From: Candidatus Pelagibacterales bacterium
GTDB lineage: Bacteria > Pseudomonadota > Alphaproteobacteria > Pelagibacterales > Pelagibacteraceae
Direction of reading: 5' to 3'
Length of the DNA stretch: 12,722 bases
Assembly (NCBI GenBank): GCA_016882185.1
Contig: VHCC01000015.1
Coordinates: forward strand, 1-12,722
The notes under the pieces were generated by a model, which searched no databases, was not told the DNA's origin, and was given only the letters and a program-made list of their open reading frames with translations. Below are positions 1 to 6,567 of this stretch, piece after piece (positions within the stretch are counted from its first letter, which is position 1; each line of letters begins with the position of its first letter). The position numbers and the translations under genes were made by a program.

Positions 1-116
1 TTGCCTCGCTTCACTACAGCTTCTCTAGTTTGATTTGCATTAGCATTAAAAGTTGTAAATATAAAAGTTACAACAAAAGCTATAGTAGCAAATGAATTAA
101 TTGTAATTTTTTTCAT
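1..116 (-). CDS. N-terminus of a secreted substrate-binding protein, probably amino-acid ABC transporter type (partial)
   Basis: The window holds only the first 38 codons, starting at the ATG at 114-116, and the frame stays open to the window edge. Residues 1-27 form a clear Sec signal peptide: KK at positions 2-3, a hydrophobic core at about 9-23, and ANA before the likely cleavage site after residue 27. The mature part starts NQTREAVVKRG. A short charged stretch ending in KRG right after the signal peptide is typical of family 3 (polar amino acid) periplasmic binding proteins, where it precedes a first beta strand. The protein would bind its ligand in the periplasm and deliver it to an ABC permease whose genes lie outside the window. 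The start has no Shine-Dalgarno; it is preceded by 12 consecutive A residues. Being a secreted protein is well supported; the exact family is an inference from about ten mature residues. Confidence 0.6.
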   Translation of the reverse strand, partial: MKKITINSFATIAFVVTFIFTTFNANANQTREAVVKRG

Positions 117-187
117 TTTTTTTTTTTTGTTAAGTTTATCAAATTTTAGAATTAAGAAATTTATTACTTAAAAGATTAAAAATTTAT

Positions 188-463
188 TTACAATCCATGG
201 TTGTATTTGCTAACCTTCTTTAAAATTTTTTGTCTAAAAATTCTATTTTTTTTTAATAAATGTTCATGTTTCATAGCGAGGGATCTACTTTTAAATTTTT
301 TTTTGTAAATTAAGAACCATTCTCTCCCTTTTGTAAATTTTGCTCCTCTGCCTGTATTGTGCAAAATCAATCTTTTTTTTATGTTGTTCGTATAACCTGC
401 GTATGAAATATTTTTTCCCGAAGATAACCTTGAGATTAATAAATAAGTATAAAATGTCTTCAA
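188..463 (-). CDS. Small GIY-YIG domain nuclease (UPF0213/YhbQ-like)
   Basis: This is a single-domain GIY-YIG protein of 91 residues from the preferred start. Visible family elements, numbered from that start, are FYTYLL (4-9, the GIY strand), YAGYT (21-25, the YIG strand), the catalytic-type arginine in NNIKKR (31), HN (35-36), GAKFTKGR (40-47), and the glutamate in MKHEHLLKK (67) that binds metal in this fold. Homologous single-domain proteins are related to UvrC and homing nucleases, and their cellular role is poorly defined. The longest open frame starts at a TTG at 482-484 and would overlap glpU by 20 nt. I prefer the TTG at 461-463, one base after the glpU TGA, because it gives MKTFYTYLL, the usual distance from start to motif. 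There is no ATG before residue 64. It is probably translated by coupling at the tail of the glycerol transport operon, with no obvious functional link. Confidence 0.8.
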   Translation of the reverse strand: MKTFYTYLLISRLSSGKNISYAGYTNNIKKRLILHNTGRGAKFTKGREWFLIYKKKFKSRSLAMKHEHLLKKNRIFRQKILKKVSKYNHGL

Positions 464-464
464 A

Positions 465-878
465 TCAAAAATATCTAAATACAATTAAAAAATAAAGAAT
501 AGATAAAATTGTTGCAATCCATAAAAAATTACTAAAAAAAAATAACCAGAAAAAATGAATAAAGGCTGAACCTAATAAAGATATAAACAATCTATCCCCT
601 CTTGTTGTGTTTAAACCAATTATTCCTTTTCGAGGATGTCCTCCTGGAGATCTAATTTCCCAAATCGTCATGAAAATAAGTGAAATTAAAATAAAAAGAA
701 AAAATAAGGCAGTTTGCCAAGTCCATGCCATCCATGAAAAATTAAATATACTATTAATAATTTCCTCGCTCTCTACAGGCCAAGAATTTGTTGTTAATGT
801 CTGTTCATCTTGTTCTTTTGTCCCCGGCCAAGTGGTTACCTTAATTATATAATCTCTGAGTAAATTATTTTCGTTCAT
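465..878 (-). CDS. glpU: GlpU-like small integral membrane protein (DUF2160) of the glycerol ABC transporter
   Basis: The protein has 137 residues. Residues 49-136 match the DUF2160 small membrane protein found inside rhizobial-type glycerol ABC operons: WMAWTWQTALFF at 49-60, a TTRGDR turn at 91-96, LFISLLGSAFIHFFW at 97-111 and a final LIVFRYF. I see hydrophobic segments at about 55-73, 97-116 and 118-135. The charged loop at 74-96 (R76, R83, K84, R93, R96) should be cytoplasmic, which would put the N-terminus outside. Residues 1-48 form a hydrophilic, acidic extension not expected for the family, which is usually about 90 residues. The ATG overlaps the glpQ stop in a TAATG, which supports the long form. 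Its molecular role is unknown; conservation of position suggests an accessory subunit of the importer. Confidence 0.85.
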   Translation of the reverse strand: MNENNLLRDYIIKVTTWPGTKEQDEQTLTTNSWPVESEEIINSIFNFSWMAWTWQTALFFLFILISLIFMTIWEIRSPGGHPRKGIIGLNTTRGDRLFISLLGSAFIHFFWLFFFSNFLWIATILSILYFLIVFRYF

Positions 879-1675
879 TAAACTCTCCCTAGCGCAAAAC
901 CTTTTGCAATATAATTTCGAACAAAATAAATAACAAATGCTCCAGGTAATATTGTAAGTGAACCTGCGGCCGCAAGTAAACCTAATTCATATCCTGCTGT
1001 ACTTGCTGTACGAGTCATAGTTGCAGCAATTGGTTTTGCTTCAACTGAAGTTAAAGTTTTTGCAAGTAATAATTCAACCCATGAAAACATAAAACAAAAA
1101 AAGCAAGCAATACCTATTCCTGCTGTAATTGTTGGTATAAATATTTTAATAAAGAATCTTGGAAATGAGTATCCATCAATATATGCAGTTTCGTCTAACT
1201 CTTTAGGAACTGCAGAAATAAACCCCTCTAATATCCAAACAGCTAAGGGAATATTAAACAAACAATGTGCCAAAGCAACCGCAATATGAGTGTCAAATAA
1301 ATTAATCGATGAATATAATTGAAAAAAAGGTAATGCAAATACAGCTGGTGGCGCCATTCGATTAGTCAACAGCCAAAAAAATAAATGTTTATCCCCTACA
1401 AATTTATATCTTGAAAAAGCGTAAGCCGCAGGAAGTGCAGCAGTTACTGATAAAATTGTATTTAAAAGAACATAAGCTAATGAATTGAAATATCCCATGT
1501 ACCAAGTTGAGTCAGTGAAAATTTTAATGTAATTTTCAAAAGTAAAGTTAATCGGCCAAAGCGAAAATGTATTAATTATTTCATTAGTAGTTTTGAAGGA
1601 CATATTAAGTAACCAATAAATTGGAAGCATTAAAAAAATTATATACAAAGTTGGAATTATCCATTTAAATTTCAT
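878..1675 (-). CDS. glpQ: Glycerol ABC transporter permease GlpQ
   Basis: This 265-residue inner membrane permease belongs to the CUT1/MalG-like class (BPD_transp_1). It has about six hydrophobic segments (near 7-27, 65-90, 99-122, 130-152, 184-205 and 235-255). The cytoplasmic EAA loop that docks on the ATPase is at 160-181, from LDETAYIDGYS to IFIP with the conserved glycine at 168. It starts at an ATG overlapping the glpP stop by 4 nt (ATGA) and ends in a 1-nt overlap with glpU, so translation is likely coupled. Placement after a MalF-like partner, with two ATPases upstream, fits the glycerol transporter described in Rhizobium (glpSTPQUV). The name must not be confused with E. coli glpQ, which is a phosphodiesterase. 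Glycerol as substrate is inferred from operon architecture, glpK and the GlpV type. Confidence 0.88.
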   Translation of the reverse strand: MKFKWIIPTLYIIFLMLPIYWLLNMSFKTTNEIINTFSLWPINFTFENYIKIFTDSTWYMGYFNSLAYVLLNTILSVTAALPAAYAFSRYKFVGDKHLFFWLLTNRMAPPAVFALPFFQLYSSINLFDTHIAVALAHCLFNIPLAVWILEGFISAVPKELDETAYIDGYSFPRFFIKIFIPTITAGIGIACFFCFMFSWVELLLAKTLTSVEAKPIAATMTRTASTAGYELGLLAAAGSLTILPGAFVIYFVRNYIAKGFALGRV

Positions 1676-2535
1676 TTATCCTCACCTTTCATAACCACGC
1701 TGTAAAAAATCCAACTAAGTAAAAGAACAATTAGAAAGTAAACTAATGACATTGCGGCGGCATTACCTAAATCAAATTGCCCAAGTGCCATTTTTACAAG
1801 ATCGATTGATAAAAATGCTGTTGCATTACCAGGGCCTCCTCCAGTTAGCACAAATGGTTCTGTATAGATCATGAAACTGTCCATGAATCTTAACAATATT
1901 GCAATTGTTAAGACTTTTTTCATTTTTGGAAGCTCGATATATTTAAACACCGCCCAACGGCTAGCCCCATCTATTTTTGCTGCCTGATAAAAAGGATCAG
2001 GTATTGCGCATAATCCAGCATAACAAAGTAAGACAACTAAAGAAGTCCAATGCCATACATCCATTAAAATAACTGTGAACCAAGCAGCGTAGATACTTTG
2101 AGTAAAATTATAATCAAAACCTAATAAAGCTAAATAGTGACCTAAAAATCCAATTCTAGGTAAAGCAAAAATATTCCACATTGCTCCTACAACGTTCCAA
2201 GGAATAAGTAGTGGCATCGACATTAATACTAAGCAAATTGAAACGCCAAATCCTTTCTTTGGCATCGACAGAGCAATAAATACTCCTAAAGGAATTTGAA
2301 TTAATAAAATTATAAAGGTAAAAAGTAATTGTCTACCAAATGCTGCATAGAAACGTTCAGATCTTAATATGTTTTCAAACCACTTAGTGCCTTGCCAAGT
2401 AAATATGTTGTTATTGAAAGTTTCTTGAAATGCATAATTCACAACGGTCATAAGCGGTATTACTGCGTTAAAAGCTACTAGAAAAATAACTGGTAAAATA
2501 AAAAACCATGCTTTGTTATTTTGAACTTTATTCAT
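1672..2535 (-). CDS. glpP: Glycerol ABC transporter permease GlpP
   Basis: This 287-residue MalF/UgpA-like permease is the heterodimer partner of GlpQ. It has hydrophobic segments at about 9-30, 69-91, 100-122, 148-172, 208-230 and 261-283. The EAA coupling loop is at 182-203 (FYQAAKIDGASRW, then YIELP). The TGGGPGNAT stretch at 231-239 is characteristic of the first permease in sugar and polyol CUT1 systems. The ATG lies 4 nt after the glpT stop, and the stop overlaps the glpQ start. The protein should form half of the translocation channel and contact the ATPases through the EAA loop. I see no truncation or frameshift. Confidence 0.88.
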   Translation of the reverse strand: MNKVQNNKAWFFILPVIFLVAFNAVIPLMTVVNYAFQETFNNNIFTWQGTKWFENILRSERFYAAFGRQLLFTFIILLIQIPLGVFIALSMPKKGFGVSICLVLMSMPLLIPWNVVGAMWNIFALPRIGFLGHYLALLGFDYNFTQSIYAAWFTVILMDVWHWTSLVVLLCYAGLCAIPDPFYQAAKIDGASRWAVFKYIELPKMKKVLTIAILLRFMDSFMIYTEPFVLTGGGPGNATAFLSIDLVKMALGQFDLGNAAAMSLVYFLIVLLLSWIFYSVVMKGEDK

Positions 2536-2539
2536 AAAA

Positions 2540-3601
2540 TTAATTAACTAAGTAGTTGTTTGAATATAAATAAGTATATTTTTCACTAAATTTTATATGT
2601 GCTTTTTTTTCGGGTACGTGAGTTTGATCATTTAAAACTAATTTAAGATTTATATTTCTTATTACTACATCAACAATTTTGCATTTACCTAAATATCTTA
2701 CAGAAATAATATCAACAGGTATTCCTATTTCACTGAAATGTATAAATTCAGGTCTTATCCCTATTTTTATATTTTTATCTTTTATCGATTTAATATTTAC
2801 ATTTTTTTTTATTTCATAATCTAAAAAAAAAGCTGAGTTTTCTTTAATTTCACACGGTAATATATTAATGCCTGGGGAACCAATAAAGTGACCAACAAAT
2901 AAATGATTAGGTTTTTCAAATAATTCAGTAGGTGTGCCTGACTGAACTACTTCACCTTCATGCATTACAACAACTTTATCTGCAAAAGTTAAGGCTTCGG
3001 TTTGATCATGCGTTACATAAATCATAGTTGTATTAAATTGTTTTTGAAGTTCTTTTAATTTGGATTTGAGTAACCACTTTAAATGAGGATCAATGACAGT
3101 GAGTGGCTCATCAAATAACAACGCATTTACTTTAGGTCTTACTAACCCTCGCCCTAGTGAAATTTTCTGTTTTTGATCAACTGTTAAATTTTTTGCATTG
3201 TTATTTAAAATACTTCCTAAATCTAAAATTTCTGAAATTTTTTGTACCTGTTTTTTTATAAAACCTTCCTCAAATTTTTTGTTTTTTAAAGGAAAAGCTA
3301 AATTTTCATACACTGTCATGGTGTCGTAAATCACAGGAAATTGAAATATTTGTCCAATATCTCTTTCAATTGTTAGTTTATTTGAAATATCAAGATCATT
3401 AAATTTTATAACACCCTGAGTTGGAGTTATTAAACCAGATATAATATTTAATAAGGTTGTTTTTCCGCAACCAGACGGCCCAAGCAATGCATACGCTCCT
3501 CCATCGGCCCATTCTAAATTTATATTTTTAACCGCCCAAGAATTATTTTCGGTTTTTAAAGAATAACTATGATTTATATTTTCTAATTTTATATTGGCCA
3601 T
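2540..3601 (-). CDS. glpT: Glycerol ABC transporter ATP-binding protein GlpT, with a degenerate signature motif
   Basis: This 353-residue ABC ATPase has a C-terminal MalK-like OB/TOBE region from about 245 onward. Numbered from the ATG at 3599-3601, it has Walker A GPSGCGKT at 41-48, Q-loop Q87 (IFQF), Walker B ALLFDEP at 160-166 with catalytic-type E165, and a normal H-loop THD with H198. The signature is abnormal: where LSGGQ is expected the sequence reads LTVDQKQK (139-146), so both glycines are missing. The D-loop is also altered (VIDP instead of NLD). The ATG overlaps the glpS stop as TGATG, and a TTG one codon upstream is less likely to be used. It is read as GlpT of the rhizobial-type glycerol importer, energising GlpPQ together with GlpS. 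It is unrelated to E. coli GlpT, the glycerol-3-phosphate antiporter. Confidence 0.87.
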   Translation of the reverse strand: MANIKLENINHSYSLKTENNSWAVKNINLEWADGGAYALLGPSGCGKTTLLNIISGLITPTQGVIKFNDLDISNKLTIERDIGQIFQFPVIYDTMTVYENLAFPLKNKKFEEGFIKKQVQKISEILDLGSILNNNAKNLTVDQKQKISLGRGLVRPKVNALLFDEPLTVIDPHLKWLLKSKLKELQKQFNTTMIYVTHDQTEALTFADKVVVMHEGEVVQSGTPTELFEKPNHLFVGHFIGSPGINILPCEIKENSAFFLDYEIKKNVNIKSIKDKNIKIGIRPEFIHFSEIGIPVDIISVRYLGKCKIVDVVIRNINLKLVLNDQTHVPEKKAHIKFSEKYTYLYSNNYLVN

Positions 3602-4662
3602 CAAACAGTTATCTTATTATTAGAATTAAAGATTAGGCAATTACTTGGCTTAAAATAAAATTTTACAGTGTCTTGAATCGAATAATTAAAAATTCCATTT
3701 ATCAGACTTGTATAATTTAATTTATTATAATCAAAATGTATCAATGTCTCTGAGCCATTTATTTCACAAATTCTAACTTTGCCCTCAATTTCAACGTCAT
3801 CAATTTCTTCTTTTTTATTTTTAAGATGATGAGGTCTTATACAAACTTTGTAATTCCCACTTAAATTTTTTGAAACGCTTTTGCTTAAATGAAATTCAAT
3901 ATTATTGATATTCACAATTCCATTTTTTATTCTACTCTCAAAAACGTTTAGTGGTGGGTCATTAAAAACTTTAGCTGAAATCAAATCACTAGGATTTTTA
4001 TAAACATCAATTGTTTTACCGTACTGAACAATTTTTCCTTCGTTTATAACAATAGTATTACCTCCAATTAATAAGGCATCCATTGGATCAGTGGTTGCAT
4101 AAATTACAATGCAATCTCTTTTTGTAAAAATTTTTGGAAGCTCTTCTCTTAACTCTTCCCTTAATTTAAAATCTAAATTAGCTAAAGGTTCATCTAGCAG
4201 TATAAGATCTGCATTTTTTATTAGTGCTCTTGCTAAAGCTGTTCTTTGTTGCTGACCACCTGACAATTGGTGAGGTCTTTTTTCTAAAAAATTATTTAAC
4301 TTAAGTAAACTTGCAACTTCAATAACTTTTTGATGTATAAAATCTGGTTCATGTTTTAAAACTCTCAGTGGTGAGGCGATATTTTCGTAAACAGTTAGAC
4401 TTGGATAGTTAATAAATTGCTGATATACCATCGCAACATTTCTTTTTTGAACTTTATCCTTAGTAATATCCTTTTCGTTAAAGTAAATTTTTCCAGTGCT
4501 TGGTTCATCTAAACCAGCGATAAGTCTCATTAGTGTTGTTTTTCCGGATAATGTTGGCCCTAATAAAACATTTATTGAATTTTTTTCTAAGATTAAATTT
4601 GATGAATAAATATGTGTCTCAAATAAATTTTTTTTTGAAATATTCGTTAAATTTAAAGACAT
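3601..4662 (-). CDS. glpS: Glycerol ABC transporter ATP-binding protein GlpS, lacking the H-loop histidine
   Basis: This 353-residue ABC ATPase carries a C-terminal regulatory OB/TOBE-like region (from about 245; IRPHHL at 275-280). It has Walker A GPTLSGKT at 35-42, the Q-loop glutamine in VYQQF at 79-83, a fully canonical signature LSGGQQQR at 133-140, Walker B LILLDEP at 153-159 with E158, and D-loop NLD at 162-164. The H-loop is not canonical: where THD is expected the protein reads ATTD (189-192), so threonine replaces the switch histidine. It is the first gene after the intercistronic hairpin behind glpV, with its ATG 8 nt beyond the hairpin. Its stop overlaps the glpT start by 1 nt. 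Its defect complements that of GlpT, so the two probably work as an obligate heterodimer. Confidence 0.87.
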   Translation of the reverse strand: MSLNLTNISKKNLFETHIYSSNLILEKNSINVLLGPTLSGKTTLMRLIAGLDEPSTGKIYFNEKDITKDKVQKRNVAMVYQQFINYPSLTVYENIASPLRVLKHEPDFIHQKVIEVASLLKLNNFLEKRPHQLSGGQQQRTALARALIKNADLILLDEPLANLDFKLREELREELPKIFTKRDCIVIYATTDPMDALLIGGNTIVINEGKIVQYGKTIDVYKNPSDLISAKVFNDPPLNVFESRIKNGIVNINNIEFHLSKSVSKNLSGNYKVCIRPHHLKNKKEEIDDVEIEGKVRICEINGSETLIHFDYNKLNYTSLINGIFNYSIQDTVKFYFKPSNCLIFNSNNKITV

Positions 4663-4670
4663 AAAACAAT

Positions 4671-4699
4671 ACCCGGGGAATTTGACTTTTTCCCCGGGT
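4671..4699 (-). promoter_or_regulatory. GC-rich intercistronic hairpin between glpV and glpS
   Basis: A perfect 10-bp inverted repeat (ACCCGGGGAA at 4671-4680 and TTCCCCGGGT at 4690-4699) encloses a 9-nt loop. It sits in the 51-nt gap between the glpV stop and the glpS ATG. It is the most GC-rich element in a very AT-rich stretch, so chance formation is unlikely. In the transcript it is followed by AUUGUUUUAUG, with no real U-tract, so it is not a classical intrinsic terminator. Comparable hairpins after binding-protein genes in other ABC operons (malE-malF is the textbook case) protect the upstream mRNA from 3' decay and lower downstream expression. It may also hinder glpS initiation because the stem ends 8 nt before the start codon. 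Confidence 0.75.
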
Positions 4700-4713
4700 T
4701 ATATTTGAGATTA

Positions 4714-6477
4714 TTATTTTTTAGGTGAAGAAGCCCATCGTTTGACTAACTCGTCATAGTCAACTGTAATTGGCTTCTCTTTTTCGTTTCTTTTAGCCTT
4801 AGGACCATCTCCTTTAGCTATCCAAGCAGCTGCGTCTGTTGCTTTATTAAGACGCGGACCGCAACCACCATAAGTTTTATTTTTTTTATCATCCTCTTCC
4901 ATTCTAGCCATTACTTGATCCATTTCTGCAGCCAGTCTATCCATCGCTTGTTGTGGTGTAAAAGCACCAGAATTTACATCTCCGATTTGTTGCCACCATA
5001 ATTGTGCAAGTTTTGGATAATCAGGTACATTAATTCCTGTTGGAGTGTACTGAACTCTATCAGGTGATCTATAAAATTCTACCAAACCACCAAGTTTTGG
5101 AGCTCTTTCAGTGAATGATTTATGTCTGATATCACTATCTCTAATTGGCGTTAAACCAACATGAGTTTTTTTTAATGATACAGTTTTAGATGTTGTAAAT
5201 TGAGCATAAAGCCAAGCAGCTTTTCTTCTATCTACTGGCGTTGACTTAAATAAAGTCCAACTTCCAACATCTTGATATCCAACTTTTTGACCTTCTTGCC
5301 AATATGAGCCATGGGGTGAAGGTGCCATTCTCCAAAGTGGATTTCCTTTATCATCTACAGTTTTATTTCCTTTGCTTTTTGGTTCAACCATAGTTTGCGT
5401 AAAAGCTGTATACCAGAAAATTTGCTGAGCCACGTTTCCTGATGCAAGAGCTGGAAGTGACTGATAAAAATCATAACTAGCAGCACCCGGAGGAGCGTAC
5501 TTTCTTAGCCATTCATCCCATTTAGTTATTGCATAAACCGCAGCAGCATCATTTGTTGCTCCACCTCTACTCATCGAAGCACCAACTGGATTACAAGTTC
5601 CTTTTTCCATTCTAATACCCCACTCATCAACTGGAACACCATTTGGAAGACCTTTGCTGCTCATGCCGGCCATTGATAACCATGCATCAGTCATTCTCCA
5701 ACCTAAATCAGGAGCTCTTTTGCCGTAGTCCATGTGGCCATAAATTCTCACTCCATCGATATTTTTAACATCTTCAGAAAAGAATTTAGCAATATCCTCA
5801 TAAGCACTCCAGTTTACCGGAACACCTAATTCGTAACCGTATTTAGCTTTAAATTGAGATCTAATATCAGGTCGTTTGAACCAGTCATATCTAAACCAAT
5901 AAAGATTGGCAAATTGTTGGTCAGGTAATTGATAAATTTTACCATCTGGTCCAGTTGTAAACTTGATTCCTATAAAATCATTAATATCAAGTGTTGGCGA
6001 AGTAACATCTTTGCCCGGACCTTTCATCCAATCTGTAAGATTGACTGCTGCTTGAAGACGAGAGTGTGTTCCTATTAGATCAGAGTCATTTACGTATGCA
6101 TCATACAGGTTTCTGCCTGTTTGCATTTGCGTTTGAACAGCCTGTACAACTTCACCTTCTCCAAGTAGCTGATGATTTACTTTTATTCCTGTTATCTCTT
6201 GAAATGCTTTAGTTAAAACTTGTGACTCATATGTATGAGTTGGAATAGTTTCGGATAAAACATTTATTTCCATACCTTTAAATGGAGCGGCAGCTTTTAT
6301 GAACCACTCCATCTCTTTGATTTGTTGATCTTTAGTCAAAGTTGAAAGTTGGAATTCTTTCTCAATCCATTTTTTTGCATTATCAATATTTGCAAAACTA
6401 AAAGAAGATAATGAAGCAAATACAAATAAAAAAAAAGTGGATTTAAAAATTAATCGTTTGATCTTTTCGATTAACAT
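4714..6477 (-). CDS. glpV: Glycerol ABC transporter periplasmic substrate-binding protein GlpV
   Basis: This 587-residue family 1 extracellular solute-binding protein is of the long type associated with rhizobial GlpV. Residues 1-29 are a Sec signal peptide (basic KIKR at 5-8, hydrophobic core 14-23, cleavage after SFA at 27-29). The mature protein begins NIDNAKKW. Its core includes INVLSETIPTH (71-81, first strand of lobe one), DAYVNDSDLIG (126-136) and YQLPDQQFANLYWFRYDWF (182-200), and it is rich in Trp and Tyr, as expected for polyol binding. The only cysteines are C295 and C539, which could form a disulfide tying down the C-terminal region (about 531-587). It would capture glycerol in the periplasm and hand it to GlpPQ. 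A strong Shine-Dalgarno (AAGGGGG) precedes the ATG but lies in a predicted hairpin. A GC-rich hairpin follows the stop, consistent with expression above the membrane subunits. Confidence 0.87.
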   Translation of the reverse strand: MLIEKIKRLIFKSTFFLFVFASLSSFSFANIDNAKKWIEKEFQLSTLTKDQQIKEMEWFIKAAAPFKGMEINVLSETIPTHTYESQVLTKAFQEITGIKVNHQLLGEGEVVQAVQTQMQTGRNLYDAYVNDSDLIGTHSRLQAAVNLTDWMKGPGKDVTSPTLDINDFIGIKFTTGPDGKIYQLPDQQFANLYWFRYDWFKRPDIRSQFKAKYGYELGVPVNWSAYEDIAKFFSEDVKNIDGVRIYGHMDYGKRAPDLGWRMTDAWLSMAGMSSKGLPNGVPVDEWGIRMEKGTCNPVGASMSRGGATNDAAAVYAITKWDEWLRKYAPPGAASYDFYQSLPALASGNVAQQIFWYTAFTQTMVEPKSKGNKTVDDKGNPLWRMAPSPHGSYWQEGQKVGYQDVGSWTLFKSTPVDRRKAAWLYAQFTTSKTVSLKKTHVGLTPIRDSDIRHKSFTERAPKLGGLVEFYRSPDRVQYTPTGINVPDYPKLAQLWWQQIGDVNSGAFTPQQAMDRLAAEMDQVMARMEEDDKKNKTYGGCGPRLNKATDAAAWIAKGDGPKAKRNEKEKPITVDYDELVKRWASSPKK

Positions 6478-6480
6478 ATT

Positions 6481-6511
6481 TCCCCCTTATATTTGTTTTA
6501 ATTAAGAGGGA
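6481..6511 (-). promoter_or_regulatory. Shine-Dalgarno-sequestering hairpin in the glpV leader
   Basis: In the transcript UCCCUCUUA (6503-6511) can pair over all nine positions, one of them a U-G wobble, with UAAGGGGGA (6481-6489), leaving a 13-nt loop. The second arm contains the glpV ribosome binding site AAGGGGG, 5-6 nt before the AUG. Folding would therefore block initiation, and melting or binding of a ligand, protein or small RNA could release it. Most other starts in this window show no comparable Shine-Dalgarno, so both the strong site and its pairing partner stand out. The structure is seen in the sequence; a regulatory function is inference. Confidence 0.6.
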
Positions 6512-6532
6512 TTTTATTTTACGAAAATAAAA
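6512..6532 (-). other. AT-only hairpin abutting the glpV Shine-Dalgarno hairpin
   Basis: UUUUAUUUU (6524-6532) can pair with AAAAUAAAA (6512-6520) around a CGU loop, giving a 9-bp stem. It begins at the base where the Shine-Dalgarno hairpin ends, so the two stems could stack coaxially. Such a repeat can arise easily in an AT-rich leader and is weak alone; it is noted because of its exact adjacency. It could also act at the DNA level as a palindromic operator. Confidence 0.35.
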
Positions 6533-6567
6533 ATTGATATAAAAATTTTTTTCAACTTTTAATTGAG

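Noticed and set aside
117..187. T-rich stretch after the GIY-YIG stop considered as an intrinsic terminator or promoter
   Set aside because: On the minus strand the run is A, not U, and only weak 5-6 bp AT stems can be drawn. Promoter-like hexamers are no better than chance at this base composition.
607..852. Open frame on the plus strand, about 81 codons
   Set aside because: It is antisense to glpU, has no recognisable domain, and every supported gene here is on the minus strand.
3602..3604. TTG as the start of glpT
   Set aside because: The ATG one codon later overlaps the glpS stop as TGATG, a standard coupled start, and is the better choice.
6527..6555. Candidate glpV promoter: TTGAAA, 17-nt spacer, TTTTAT
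   Set aside because: The -35 is reasonable, but the -10 lacks definition and several shifted versions fit equally well in this AT-rich gap. It is not listed as a feature.
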